This document shows positions 9,050-17,757 of a stretch of DNA of 64,000 nucleotides, in pieces. How positions within the stretch are numbered: position 1 is the first letter of the stretch; each line of letters opens with the position of its first letter. Origin of the DNA: Nocardia farcinica (GTDB taxonomy: Bacteria > Actinomycetota > Actinomycetes > Mycobacteriales > Mycobacteriaceae); the NCBI RefSeq assembly GCF_001182745.1, contig NZ_LN868939.1, positions 1,054,001 through 1,118,000 of the forward strand, given 5' to 3'. Both the position numbers and the translations under genes were made by a program. The notes below the pieces were generated by a model. That model saw only the letters and a list, made by a program, of their open reading frames with translations. It was not told the DNA's origin and did not search any database.

Positions 9050-10549
9050 ATGGCGACACGAGTGATCGGCGCGGCCGGGCTGGCGCGCGACCTGGGCAAC
9101 TGGCGCAGCGCGGGCGAGGACGAGCACGGCCGCCGCAGCAGACCGGCCTACCTGGCCCTGGCCGAAGGCATCCGGCTGCTCATCCACGACGGCCGCGCCC
9201 CGCTCGGCGTCGCGCTGCCCAGCGAGCGCGATCTGGCCGCCACCCTCGGCGTCAGCCGCACCACCATCACCTCCACCTACGCGCTGCTGCGCGAGCACGG
9301 CTACTTGATCAGCCGCCAGGGTTCGCGCAGCACCGTCGCGCTGCCGCCCGCCGTCCCGAACGACGGCAGCCGCGCCGCCCGCGGCATCCTCGCGACGATG
9401 GTCCCGGCCGAGCTCACCACCGTCGACCTCACCTATGCGGCCATGACCGCGCCCGAGGAGATGCACGAGGCGTACGCGACGGCGCTACAGGCGCTGCCCG
9501 CGTATCTGGGCACCCACGGCATGGACCCGGTGGGCATGCGTGCGCTACGGGAGGCGCTCGCGCGCCGCTACACCGCCCGCGGCCTGCCCACCGATCCCGA
9601 CCAGATCCTGGTCACCCTCGGCGCGCAGCACGGCCTGCGCCTGCTGCTCAACGTGCTCACCGCGCCGGCGGCCAGGGTGCTGATCGAGCACCCCACCTAC
9701 CCCAACGCCATCGAGGCGATCCGTGATGTCGGCGCCCGGCCCATCCCCGTGCCGCTCCTGCTGGAGAACCCTTCGGCCGGTTGGGATCTGGACGGGTTGC
9801 GCAGCGCCGCCCGGCAGACCGCGGCCACCCTGGCCTACCTGGTGCCCGACTTCAACAATCCGACCGGGATGCTGCTCGACGCCGAGGGCCGTGCCGAACT
9901 GGCCGCCATCGCCCGTGACACCAGGATGACCGTCGTGGTCGACGAATCGATGGTGGATCTCGGCCTCGACGTCGACACCATGCCCCCGCCGGTGGCCGCG
10001 TTCGGCAAGGGCGCGGAGATCATCACGATCGGTTCGGCCTCGAAGTCGTTCTGGGGCGGCCTGCGGGTCGGCTGGATCCGCACCAACCAGAGCCTCATCA
10101 CCAAGTTGCTCGGCATCCGCTCCACCGTCGACCTCGGCACGCCGGTGATGGATCAGCTCGCCACCGTGCACCTGCTCGAACACGCCGAGACGATCCTGGA
10201 GCGCCGCCGCGCACAGCTGCGCTCCCAACGCGCGGCCCTGCTCGACGCGATCGCCGAGGAACTGCCGGACTGGCGGGTGCAGCCCGGGGCCGGGGGCATG
10301 TCGGTGTGGGCGCAGCTGCCCGCGCCGGTGTCGACGGCACTGGCCGCCACCGCGCCCAACCACGGCGTGCTGCTGGCCGCCGGGCCGCGGTTCGGCGTGC
10401 AGGGCGCCTTCGAGCGGTTCCTGCGGTTGCCCTACACCCACGGCGAGCCGGAATTGCGGTTGGCGGTCAAGGGAATCGCGGCCGCCACCGCCGCGCTCAC
10501 CCCGCGGGCGGCCGATCCGCTCAACCCGTTGAACATGTCGATCCGCTGA
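9050..10549 (+). CDS. MocR-type GntR/aminotransferase fusion regulator
   Basis: Protein of 499 residues. The N-terminus (about residues 25-95) is a GntR winged helix (LPSERDLAATLGVSRTTITS). From about 120 to 485 it is a class I aminotransferase fold. The PLP Schiff-base lysine is Lys332 in SASKSFWGG, with PDFNNPTG and DES motifs upstream. Such proteins use PLP or an amino-acid adduct as effector rather than acting as enzymes. ATG 9050 has no clear ribosome site, and ACTGGACT lies three bases before it. A strong hairpin follows the gene. Its regulon is unknown; the CCAGT-repeat hairpin at 8675 is a candidate target. Confidence 0.9.
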   Translation: MATRVIGAAGLARDLGNWRSAGEDEHGRRSRPAYLALAEGIRLLIHDGRAPLGVALPSERDLAATLGVSRTTITSTYALLREHGYLISRQGSRSTVALPPAVPNDGSRAARGILATMVPAELTTVDLTYAAMTAPEEMHEAYATALQALPAYLGTHGMDPVGMRALREALARRYTARGLPTDPDQILVTLGAQHGLRLLLNVLTAPAARVLIEHPTYPNAIEAIRDVGARPIPVPLLLENPSAGWDLDGLRSAARQTAATLAYLVPDFNNPTGMLLDAEGRAELAAIARDTRMTVVVDESMVDLGLDVDTMPPPVAAFGKGAEIITIGSASKSFWGGLRVGWIRTNQSLITKLLGIRSTVDLGTPVMDQLATVHLLEHAETILERRRAQLRSQRAALLDAIAEELPDWRVQPGAGGMSVWAQLPAPVSTALAATAPNHGVLLAAGPRFGVQGAFERFLRLPYTHGEPELRLAVKGIAAATAALTPRAADPLNPLNMSIR

Positions 10550-10570
10550 GGGCCGCGCCCCGGCGAACGC

Positions 10571-10600
10571 GAACGCCCCGTGGCATCCCACGGGGCGTTC
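10571..10600. terminator. Bidirectional terminator hairpin
   Basis: A 13-bp perfect stem (GAACGCCCCGTGG / CCACGGGGCGTTC) with a CATC loop lies between the convergent MocR-type and mcr genes. There is no T run, as is common in actinomycetes. Confidence 0.65.
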
Positions 10601-10611
10601 GGGGCGAGAAG

Positions 10612-11712
10612 TCAGTCCGCCCAGACGTTCTCGATCGGCGTCGCCTCGGTCGGCGGCGGCGTCGGCACGGCGGCCGGCGTGCGCGAGAAGCGGGGCGCGG
10701 GCGCGTGCTGCACCACACCCTCGATCTCGACCAGGCCGTTGCGGGCGGCGATGTGCTCGTTCTCGGTGGCCTCGGTCAGCGTCAGCACCGGGGTGGTGCA
10801 GGCGTCGGTGCCTTCGAAGATCGCCGCCCACTCGTCGCGGGTCTTGGTCTTGAACTTCTCGGCGAACAGCTTGCGCAGCTGGTCCTGGCCGTTGGGATCG
10901 ATCTGCATCGGCAGGCCCTCGGGATCGATCTCGAGCCCCTTCAACAGCTCGGCGTAGAACTGCGGCTCGATCGCGCCCACCGCCATGTACTTGCCGTCGG
11001 CGGTCTCGTAGGTGTCGTAGAAGGCCATGCCGGTGTCGAGCAGGTTGGTGCCGCGCTCGTCGGACCACAGGCCCATGCCGCGCATACCCCAGATCATGTG
11101 CGACAGGGCCAGCGCGCCGTCGATCATCGCCGCATCGATGACCTGGCCCTTGCCCGAGCTCTGCCGCTCCACCAACGCGGCCAGGATGCCGAACACCAGG
11201 AACATCGAACCGCCGCCGAAGTCGCCGACCATGTTCAGCGGCGGCACCGGCCGCTCGCCCTTGCGGCCGATCGCGTTCAGCACGCCGGTCAGCGAGATGT
11301 AGTTGATGTCGTGCCCGGCGCGGTCGGCCAGCGGTCCGTACTGGCCCCAGCCGGTCATCCGGCCGTAGACCAGGCGCGGGTTGCGGGCCAGCGTCTCCTC
11401 CGGGCCGAGGCCCATCCGCTCGGTGACGCCCGGGCGGAAGCCCTCGATCAGCACGTCGGCCTTGTCGATCAGGCCGAGGACCTTCTCGATGTCGGCGGGG
11501 TCCTTGAGGTTGGCCTCGACGATGGTGCGGCCACGCCACTGCGGGCGCTCCATCACGCCGGGGAACAGGTTCGGTCGCTGGACACGCACCACGTCGGCGC
11601 CCAGATCGGCCAGCAGCAGCGCGGCGTGCGGACCGGGGCCGATACCGGCCAGCTCGACAACTCGGATGCCCGCGAGCGGGCCCTGCTTGGTGGCGGTGGA
11701 TTCTGTGCTCAC
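10612..11712 (-). CDS. mcr: Alpha-methylacyl-CoA racemase (CaiB/BaiF family)
   Basis: Class III CoA-transferase-fold enzyme of 366 residues. It epimerises 2-methylacyl-CoA esters so that branched fatty-acid or sterol side-chain intermediates can enter beta-oxidation. The opening [20 protein letters not shown] is the CoA-binding signature. By alignment from memory with M. tuberculosis MCR, the catalytic residues correspond to Arg99, His134 (RAGHDINY), Asp164 (VGDFGGG) and a Glu in [11 protein letters not shown]. The length matches MCR. The start is GTG 11712, six bases after GAGG. Confidence 0.9.
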   Translation of the reverse strand: MSTESTATKQGPLAGIRVVELAGIGPGPHAALLLADLGADVVRVQRPNLFPGVMERPQWRGRTIVEANLKDPADIEKVLGLIDKADVLIEGFRPGVTERMGLGPEETLARNPRLVYGRMTGWGQYGPLADRAGHDINYISLTGVLNAIGRKGERPVPPLNMVGDFGGGSMFLVFGILAALVERQSSGKGQVIDAAMIDGALALSHMIWGMRGMGLWSDERGTNLLDTGMAFYDTYETADGKYMAVGAIEPQFYAELLKGLEIDPEGLPMQIDPNGQDQLRKLFAEKFKTKTRDEWAAIFEGTDACTTPVLTLTEATENEHIAARNGLVEIEGVVQHAPAPRFSRTPAAVPTPPPTEATPIENVWAD

Positions 11713-11903
11713 GCCCTACCTCGGTTCGTCGTTGATCCAGGTCACCGGCTGCCGGTGCCTCCCGTCCGATACCCACGGTTCCGGCGGGTGTATTGACAGT
11801 ATGACAACAAGCCGGGGGTCATCCAGGGCAGCCCCGGGTGCGGCCGGGGGACGGATGGGCGAGAATCCGTGCGGCGGCGATCGGCGGAGGAGAGGATGCG
11901 GGC

Positions 11904-12386
11904 GTGAGCGTGTGGGGCGAGGTCGTCGTCGGTCTGGTGATCCTGGTCGGGCTCGTCGGCATCGTGGTGCCGATACTGCCGGGCGTGATCCTCGTCTTCG
12001 GGGCGATCCTGGTGTGGGCGATCATGACCGGCGGGGCGACCGCCTGGACGGTGTTCGCGATCGCGACGGTGCTGCTGGTGATCTCCGGCGTCGTCAAATA
12101 CGCCTGGCCGGGCCGGAAGATGAAGGACGCGGGGGTGGCCAACCGGGCGCTGTTCCTCGGCGCGGTGCTCGGGATCGTGGGGTTCTTCGTGATCCCGGTG
12201 GTCGGCTTGTTCGTCGGATTCGTGCTCGGCGTCTACCTCAGCGAGCTGCAGCGCTTCTCCGACACCAAGCAAGCCTGGACCGCGACCACGCACGCGCTCG
12301 AGGGCGTGGGCCTGTCGATCGTGATCGAACTGCTGGGCGCCCTGCTGGCCACCGGCGTCTGGGTGATCGGCGCGATCCTGGCCTGA
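11904..12386 (+). CDS. DUF456 membrane protein
   Basis: Integral membrane protein of 160 residues with four to five hydrophobic segments and the DUF456 features LPGVILVFGAILVWA and a Gly-rich FLGAVLGIVGFF...GLFVGFVLGVYL segment. The function is unknown. The start is GTG 11904, behind a GGAGGAGAGG ribosome site; the frame is open upstream without a better start. It converges on the amidohydrolase gene. Confidence 0.85.
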   Translation: MSVWGEVVVGLVILVGLVGIVVPILPGVILVFGAILVWAIMTGGATAWTVFAIATVLLVISGVVKYAWPGRKMKDAGVANRALFLGAVLGIVGFFVIPVVGLFVGFVLGVYLSELQRFSDTKQAWTATTHALEGVGLSIVIELLGALLATGVWVIGAILA

Positions 12387-12422
12387 GCGCGGTCAGGCGC
12401 GGCCGTCGGCAGGCCGGGACGG

Positions 12423-13283
12423 TCAGTCGATCGCGCGGAACGGGATGGTGTCGGCGGGCTCCAGCGGCGCGGGCCGCCGCAGCGGCAAGGTCGGGTCCTG
12501 CGGTAGCGGCAGGGTCGGGTCGGGATCGGTGAACTCGGGACGCTCGCGGGCGGGCAACCGGTAGAACGCCCGCGCGTTGTCCTCCAGCACGGCGTGCATA
12601 TCGGTGCCCACCACATCGCACAGCAGGTCGACGTCGGAGTCGCGGAACGGGCGTCCCGCCCGGGTGCCGGGCAGATCGGTGCCGAACATCAACGCCTGCG
12701 GGTTCACCGCGTGGATGCGGCGCAACGTGTCGGCCACGTTCATCGACACCCGGCCGAATCCGGTCGCCTTGACCCGCGCGCCCCGGTCGACGAGGTCGAG
12801 CAGGAACGGCAGGCCCTCCTCGGACATGCCGAGATGGTCCACCGACAGGGCGGGCAGCTTGGAGATCACCGGCTGCAACGACGCCAGCATCTGGCCGTCC
12901 ATGTAGACCTCGACATGCCAGCCCACCAGCTCGTGCGCGCGCAGCGCCTGCACGGTCATGCGGGTGATGTCGGCGGCGGCCCGCTTGAGGTTGAAGCGCA
13001 GTGCCCGCACGCCCACCCGGTCGAGTTCGATGATCTCCTCGTCACCCGCGTCCAGGTCCAGCCGCGTCACCCCGACCCAGCCCGCACCGAGTTCGGCCAG
13101 CGCCGCCTTCAGATACGTCTGGTCGGTGCCCTGGAACGACGCGCTCACCACCGCGCCGCCCTGGACATCGAAGCGCGCCATACGTTTCCGATAGTCGGCG
13201 ATGGTGTAGGGCTCCGGCAGGTAGCCCTCGTTCTCGGTCAGCGGGAACCGCGGATCGATGATGTGGACATGGGCATCGAACAC
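12423..13283 (-). CDS. Amidohydrolase-family metal-dependent hydrolase
   Basis: TIM-barrel hydrolase of 286 residues of the amidohydrolase_2 type. The opening HVHIID (5-10) supplies the first metal ligands. Later signatures are HVEVYMDGQ, SVDHLGM and FGTDLPGTR, the last with the conserved metal-site Asp. Members include decarboxylases and lactone hydrolases, so the substrate is open. The last ~45 residues are Pro-rich and look non-catalytic. The start is GTG 13283. Downstream of fprA but 111 bp away, so co-transcription is uncertain. Confidence 0.85.
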   Translation of the reverse strand: MFDAHVHIIDPRFPLTENEGYLPEPYTIADYRKRMARFDVQGGAVVSASFQGTDQTYLKAALAELGAGWVGVTRLDLDAGDEEIIELDRVGVRALRFNLKRAAADITRMTVQALRAHELVGWHVEVYMDGQMLASLQPVISKLPALSVDHLGMSEEGLPFLLDLVDRGARVKATGFGRVSMNVADTLRRIHAVNPQALMFGTDLPGTRAGRPFRDSDVDLLCDVVGTDMHAVLEDNARAFYRLPARERPEFTDPDPTLPLPQDPTLPLRRPAPLEPADTIPFRAID

Positions 13284-13394
13284 GTGTACAGAATGCCTCG
13301 AGATCGCCGGGCTGTCGCACCTGCCGCCCGCGTGGTGACACCGGCGCTGCTGCCACAGCCCGCGTGGTGACGCCGCGCTACCGCCGCCGGCCGC

Positions 13395-14798
13395 TCAGAC
13401 CTTGTGCGGCTCGCTGGCGCGCAGCATGTCCTCGCGCTCGACGACCTTGACGCGCTCGCGGCCCTCCGGCTCGCCGAGCGAGCGCTCGTGCGCGTCCAGG
13501 CGGTACCAGCCCGCCCAGGTCGTGAACGGCAGCCCCTTGCTCTCCAGGAACTCGATGACCGCGTCCGGGTCCGGGTTCTCCGCCGGGGTGAACGAGGGGG
13601 CGTCGTCGAGCAGGCAGGCGATCGTCTCGTTGGCGTCGCCCTTGGTGTGGCCGATCAGGCCGACCGGGCCGCGCTTGATCCAGCCGGTGACGTAGGTGGC
13701 GGGCATGTAGCGCGCCGGGCCGTCGGCGTTCTCGTCGATCAGCACGCGACCGGCCTCGTTCGGCACGGTGCCTGCCTGGTCGTCGAACGGCAGGTTGCTG
13801 ATGTTCTGCGACAGATAGCCGACAGCGCGGTAGACGGCCTGGACGTCCCAGTCCTTGAACACGCCGGTGCCCTTGACGTTGCCGGTGCCGTCGAGCTGGG
13901 TGCGCTCGGTGCGCAGGCCGACGACCTTGCCGTTCTCGTCGCCGAGGATCTCCGCCGGGGACTCGAAGAAGTGCAGGTAGAGCTTGTGCGGACGGTCGCC
14001 CTGGTCGCGGATCGCCCACTGCTCGAGGGTGTTGGCGACCATGTCGACCTGCTTGGAGTGGCGGCGCGCGGCCTCCGAGCCCTCGTCGTAGTCGATGTCC
14101 TCGGGGTCGACGATCACCTCGATGGTGGGCGAGTGGTCGAGCTCGCGCAGCTCCAGCGGGGTGAACTTGGCCTGGGCCGGGCCGCGGCGGCCGAACACGT
14201 GCACCTCGACGGCCTTGTTGGCCTTCAGGCCCGCGTAGACGTTCGGCGGGATCTCGGTGGGCAGCAGTTCGTCACCGGTCTTGGCGAGCACGCGCGCCAC
14301 GTCCAGCGCGACGTTGCCGACGCCGAGCACCGCGACCTTCTCCGCGTCCAGCGGCCAGGTGCGGGGCACGTCCGGGTGACCGTCGTACCAGGAGACGAAG
14401 TCGGCCGCGCCGTAGGAACCGTCCAGGTCGATGCCGGGGATGTTCAGCGCGCGGTCGGCGTTGGCGCCGGTGGAGAAGATCACCGCGTCGTAGAAGCGGC
14501 GCAGGTCATCGAGGGTGATGTCGGTGCCGTAGTCGATGTTGCCGAGCAGGCGCACCTGCTCCTTGTCGAGCACCTTGTGCAGGGCGGTGATGATGCCCTT
14601 GATGCGCGGATGATCGGGCGCGACGCCGTAGCGGATCAGCCCGAACGGTGCGGGCATGCGCTCGTAGAGGTCGATGCTCACGTCGGCATCGGACTTCATC
14701 AACGCGTCGGCGGCGTAGATTCCGGCCGGCCCCGCGCCGACGATCGCGATGCGGAGCGGGCGGGCGCCGCTGGTCGGCGCTGCACTCTGTTCGGTCAT
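13395..14798 (-). CDS. fprA: Ferredoxin/adrenodoxin-type NADPH reductase
   Basis: Flavoprotein of 467 residues that passes electrons from NADPH to ferredoxins, usually serving P450s or iron metabolism. The FAD loop is GAGPAG (21-26), followed by YERMPAPFGLIRYGVAPDHP, diagnostic of the FprA/adrenodoxin reductase family. The NADPH-binding site is VLGVGNVALDVAR. GWIKRGPVGLIGHTK near the C-terminus completes the fold. An iron-box-like palindrome lies 48-66 bases upstream, so expression is probably iron-repressed. Which of the several actinobacterial Fpr paralogues it is cannot be fixed here. Confidence 0.88.
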   Translation of the reverse strand: MTEQSAAPTSGARPLRIAIVGAGPAGIYAADALMKSDADVSIDLYERMPAPFGLIRYGVAPDHPRIKGIITALHKVLDKEQVRLLGNIDYGTDITLDDLRRFYDAVIFSTGANADRALNIPGIDLDGSYGAADFVSWYDGHPDVPRTWPLDAEKVAVLGVGNVALDVARVLAKTGDELLPTEIPPNVYAGLKANKAVEVHVFGRRGPAQAKFTPLELRELDHSPTIEVIVDPEDIDYDEGSEAARRHSKQVDMVANTLEQWAIRDQGDRPHKLYLHFFESPAEILGDENGKVVGLRTERTQLDGTGNVKGTGVFKDWDVQAVYRAVGYLSQNISNLPFDDQAGTVPNEAGRVLIDENADGPARYMPATYVTGWIKRGPVGLIGHTKGDANETIACLLDDAPSFTPAENPDPDAVIEFLESKGLPFTTWAGWYRLDAHERSLGEPEGRERVKVVEREDMLRASEPHKV

Positions 14799-14845
14799 CT
14801 GTTACGCGCACCCTTATTGGTCGAATACGTTCACTGGCGTCCTTC

Positions 14846-14864
14846 TTAGCTTAGGCTAAGTTGA
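14846..14864. promoter_or_regulatory. Iron box (IdeR/DtxR-type operator) before fprA
   Basis: TTAGCTTAGGCTAAGTTGA matches 15 of 19 positions of the known iron-box consensus (TTAGGTTAGGCTAACCTAA). Its core CTTAGCTTAGGCTAAG is nearly palindromic (14 of 16). It is placed 48 bp before the fprA start, so iron-dependent repression is expected. Confidence 0.75.
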
Positions 14865-15153
14865 CGCACCGATCTGGTTGCCCCTGGCGATACGGACGCC
14901 GATCGGGCCCCCTGTCACGTCCCAGGTCACGACGTTCGCTGTCTTTTGCCAGGACAGCGGGCCGCAGATTCGCGATTCTATCGTCCGGCCGACAGCCGCC
15001 GCCGGGGCGGTGCCGCGGCGGACCCGGATCCGCGCGCTGCGTACCTGCCGCCGCCGTCCACGGTACCCGCGCGTGCGTGGCGCCGGATGTGTGCTGCGTC
15101 GCGGCCGGGGGCCGCCGCCCGCCCACCACGGCGCACCGGGGATCATCGAGGTC
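14865..15153. other. Intergenic region between fprA and an Rv0361-like gene
   Basis: Together with the iron box this is a 355-bp divergent gap. No convincing small gene is seen on either strand. A 7-bp stem (CGCTGTC 14937-14943 with GACAGCG 14953-14959) is the only clear structure. Promoters for both flanking genes must lie here. Confidence 0.5.
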
Positions 15154-15603
15154 ATGGCCGACAAGCAGCCCGCCGGGCAGGACGAACCGATCCCCGTCGA
15201 TCAGACCGATCACCGCTCGATGACCCCGTTCATCGCGGCCGCGGTGATCGCGGTGATCGTGCTGGTGGCCATCGTGCTCGGCGGCCTGCTCTCCCCCGCT
15301 GAGAAAAATGTCACAGAAGCCGACCGGATCACCGCCGCCGTGCAGAACTTCGTCGAGGGCACCAACGCCACCGACGAGGTGCCGCCGCCCGGTGCCGCCT
15401 GCGCGGATTTCGACCCGGCGCGCTCACCGCTGGCCGCGCAGGAAGGCACCGGCAAGACAATCGAACTGGCGTCGGTCGCCGATCAGAGCGTCAACGGCAA
15501 CCGGGCCAAGGCCACCGTCACGGTGCGGGTCGACGGGGCCGAACAGACCGCGACCTGGAACCTGGTCCGTGCCGACGGCACGTGGGTGGTCTGCACCGCC
15601 TGA
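15154..15603 (+). CDS. Rv0361-like single-span membrane protein
   Basis: Protein of 149 residues: a short polar N-terminus, one transmembrane helix (FIAAAVIAVIVLVAIVLGGL), then an extracytoplasmic domain of about 100 residues that resembles small NTF2-like/Rv0361-type domains. Two Cys (CADF and the C-terminal VCTA) could form a disulfide. The start is ATG 15154; the frame is open upstream but that part lacks a coding look. The function is unknown. Confidence 0.75.
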   Translation: MADKQPAGQDEPIPVDQTDHRSMTPFIAAAVIAVIVLVAIVLGGLLSPAEKNVTEADRITAAVQNFVEGTNATDEVPPPGAACADFDPARSPLAAQEGTGKTIELASVADQSVNGNRAKATVTVRVDGAEQTATWNLVRADGTWVVCTA

Positions 15604-15608
15604 TCCGG

Positions 15609-15638
15609 TTGACACGGTGACTTCGGTCCAGGCAATCT
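15609..15638 (+). promoter_or_regulatory. Probable promoter of the metZ riboswitch transcript
   Basis: A perfect -35 hexamer TTGACA (15609-15614) is followed 16-18 bases later by a weak -10 (within GGCAATCT). The transcript would begin near 15645, right at the 5' edge of the SAM-IV aptamer, which supports the assignment. Confidence 0.5.
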
Positions 15639-15648
15639 CAGTGACCGA

Positions 15649-15758
15649 AGGTCATGAGCACCAGCGCCAAGCCCCGGCTCGCTGGTCGGCAACCCTCCTC
15701 CGCGGCGGGGTGCTCCGGGTGACGACCTGGCCGTACCGAAGACGGTGCGGCAAGTGCG
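15649..15758 (+). promoter_or_regulatory. SAM-IV riboswitch
   Basis: The segment contains the conserved SAM-IV core: GGTCATGAG, CCAGCG paired with CGCTGG, GCCCCGGCTCGCTGG, CGGCAACCCTCC, and GGGTGCTCCGGGTGA. P1 is formed by GGTC (15650-15653) with GACC (15724-15727). The 3' hairpin CCGTACCG/CGGTGCGG follows. SAM-IV aptamers are known in actinobacteria upstream of methionine genes. Binding of S-adenosylmethionine should turn off the rhodanese and metZ genes. The ribosome site CAGGAGG lies just after it, so control may be at translation start. Confidence 0.9.
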
Positions 15759-15776
15759 GATTCACAGGAGGTTCGA

Positions 15777-16193
15777 ATGAGTTACGCCGGGGACATCACC
15801 CCCCGCCAGGCCTGGGAACTGCTGCGTGAGAACCCCGCGGCCGTCCTCGTCGACGTGCGTACCGAAGCCGAGTGGCGCTTCGTCGGCGTGCCCGACACCA
15901 GCTCCATCGACCGGCCCACCCTGCTGATCGAGTGGGTGGACGGCACCGGCTCGCCGAACCCGCGCTTCGCCGAGCAGCTCGGCAAGGCACTGGCCGACCG
16001 CGCGCCGGAGGCGCCCGTGGTGTTCCTGTGTCGGTCGGGGCAGCGTTCGGCGCACGCCGCCGACGTCGCGACCGAGCTGGGAATCACCCCGTCCTACAAC
16101 GTGATCGAGGGCTTCGAGGGTTCGCTGGATGCCAACGGGCACCGCGGCGGCACCGGTTGGCGGGCCGAGGGGCTGCCCTGGAGGCAGTCGTGA
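15777..16193 (+). CDS. Rhodanese-domain protein (Rv0390-like)
   Basis: Single-domain rhodanese of 138 residues. The active-site loop is CRSGQRS with Cys85 as persulfide carrier. The N-terminal LVDVRTEAEW motif is typical. It probably delivers or traps sulfide for the adjacent O-succinylhomoserine sulfhydrylase. CAGGAGG precedes the ATG at ideal spacing and directly follows the riboswitch. The stop overlaps the metZ GTG (GTGA), so the two genes are coupled, as in M. tuberculosis Rv0390-Rv0391. Confidence 0.92.
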   Translation: MSYAGDITPRQAWELLRENPAAVLVDVRTEAEWRFVGVPDTSSIDRPTLLIEWVDGTGSPNPRFAEQLGKALADRAPEAPVVFLCRSGQRSAHAADVATELGITPSYNVIEGFEGSLDANGHRGGTGWRAEGLPWRQS

Positions 16194-17404
16194 TCACCGG
16201 CGGCGCGTTCGACAAGCCGCTGCCCGAGGGCGTCGGTCCCGCGACCCTCGGAGTGCGCGGCGGGCTGCGCCGGTCCGGCTTCGAGGAGACCGCCGAGGCG
16301 CTCTACCTGACCTCCGGTTTCGTCTACGAGAGCGCCGAGGCCGCCGAGGCCGCGTTCACCGGCGAGGTGGAGCACTTCGTCTACTCCCGGTACGGCAATC
16401 CGACCGTGGCGATGTTCGAGGAACGCATCCGCCTGATGGACGGCGCCGAGGCCGCGTTCGCGACCGCCAGCGGTATGTCGGCGGTGTTCACCGCGCTCGG
16501 CGCGCTGCTCGGCGCCGGCGACCGGCTGGTCGCGGCCCGCAGCCTGTTCGGGTCGTGTTTCGTGGTCTGCAACGAGATCCTGCCCCGCTGGGGCGTGGAG
16601 ACGGTGTTCGTCGACGGCGAGGACCTCGACCAGTGGGAGCGGGCACTGTCGGTGCCCACCGCCGCGGTGTTCTTCGAGACGCCGGCCAACCCGATGCAGA
16701 CCCTGGTCGACGTGCGCCGGGTCACCGAGATCGCGCACGCCGCGGGCGCGAAAGTGGTGCTGGACAACGTGTTCGCCACACCGCTGCTGCAGAAGGGCTT
16801 CGATCTCGGCGCCGACGTGGTCGTCTACTCCGGCACCAAGCACATCGACGGCCAGGGCCGGGTGCTCGGCGGTGCGATCCTCGGCGACCGCGAGTACATC
16901 GACGGCCCGGTGAAGACCCTGATGCGCCACACCGGCCCGGCGCTGAGCCCGTTCAACGCCTGGACGCTGCTCAAGGGCCTCGAGACGATGCCGCTGCGCG
17001 TGCGGCACTCCACCGAGTCGGCGCTGCGGATCGCCCGCTTCCTCGAGTCGAACCCGGCGGTGAGCTGGGTGAAATACCCGTTCCTCGAATCACATCCGCA
17101 GTACGACCTGGCCCGGGCCCAGATGTCCGGTGGCGGCACCGTGGTCACCTTCGAGCTGAAGGCGGCCGAGGGCGAGGCCAAGAAGCGCGCGTTCGAGGTG
17201 CTCGACCGGCTGCGGATCATCGACATCTCCAACAACCTCGGCGATGCCAAGACCCTCATCACCCACCCCGCCACCACCACCCATCGCGCGATGGGCCCCG
17301 AGGGCCGGGCCGGTATCGGCCTGACCGACGGGGTGGTGCGCATCTCGGTGGGGCTGGAGGACGTCGACGACCTGCTCGGCGATCTCGAGCACGCGCTGAG
17401 CTGA
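16190..17404 (+). CDS. metZ: O-succinylhomoserine sulfhydrylase
   Basis: PLP enzyme of 404 residues of the Cys/Met metabolism family. It forms homocysteine from an O-acylhomoserine and sulfide. The Schiff-base lysine is Lys217 in YSGTKHIDGQG. FVYSRYGNPT and SGMSAVFTAL are family signatures near the N-terminus. The GTG start overlaps the rhodanese stop by four bases; the frame stays open upstream but that part lies inside the rhodanese gene. It is under control of the SAM-IV riboswitch through the shared transcript. Confidence 0.95.
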   Translation: MITGGAFDKPLPEGVGPATLGVRGGLRRSGFEETAEALYLTSGFVYESAEAAEAAFTGEVEHFVYSRYGNPTVAMFEERIRLMDGAEAAFATASGMSAVFTALGALLGAGDRLVAARSLFGSCFVVCNEILPRWGVETVFVDGEDLDQWERALSVPTAAVFFETPANPMQTLVDVRRVTEIAHAAGAKVVLDNVFATPLLQKGFDLGADVVVYSGTKHIDGQGRVLGGAILGDREYIDGPVKTLMRHTGPALSPFNAWTLLKGLETMPLRVRHSTESALRIARFLESNPAVSWVKYPFLESHPQYDLARAQMSGGGTVVTFELKAAEGEAKKRAFEVLDRLRIIDISNNLGDAKTLITHPATTTHRAMGPEGRAGIGLTDGVVRISVGLEDVDDLLGDLEHALS

Positions 17405-17409
17405 CCGGC

Positions 17410-17757
17410 TCATCCGGCCGGCCGCAGCAGTTCCGCGAGGTCGGCCGGGATCGGCATCGGCCGGCGCAGACCGACATTCGCGCGCCCGGTGTTGCCTTCC
17501 GGATAGCGCCCGGTCAGCGAGCCGGGCGCGGCGACGAGGACGCGGACGAGCTGGCCGACGGCCTCGCGGCGGTCGCGCTGCCGTACCGCCAGGGCGAACA
17601 TCGCGACGTGGTTGCCGGTGTGCAGCCACGGGTCGGGCTGGGACAGGATGTGCGCGCGTTCGAGGTGCGTCCAGCGCAGGGCCGGGTCGGCGGTGGTCTT
17701 CGCGGCCGCCATCTCGGCGCGGTAGCGGGCGCGGGCGGCGGGGGAGAGGGCGGGCAT
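17410..17757 (-). CDS. DUF3703 protein
   Basis: Small soluble protein of 115 residues with the DUF3703 pattern: HLERAHILSQPDPWLHTGNH in the middle and a closing YPEGNTGRANVGLRRPMPIP. Family members often sit next to sterol desaturase-like genes, as here. The ATG overlaps the upstream desaturase stop (TGATG), so it is translationally coupled and probably works with that membrane enzyme. The role is unknown. Confidence 0.82.
   Translation of the reverse strand: MPALSPAARARYRAEMAAAKTTADPALRWTHLERAHILSQPDPWLHTGNHVAMFALAVRQRDRREAVGQLVRVLVAAPGSLTGRYPEGNTGRANVGLRRPMPIPADLAELLRPAG

Noticed and set aside
9545..11776. Minus-strand frame of 743 codons through the mcr region
   Set aside because: It overlaps mcr in another frame and the MocR gene in antisense; it has no protein-like features.
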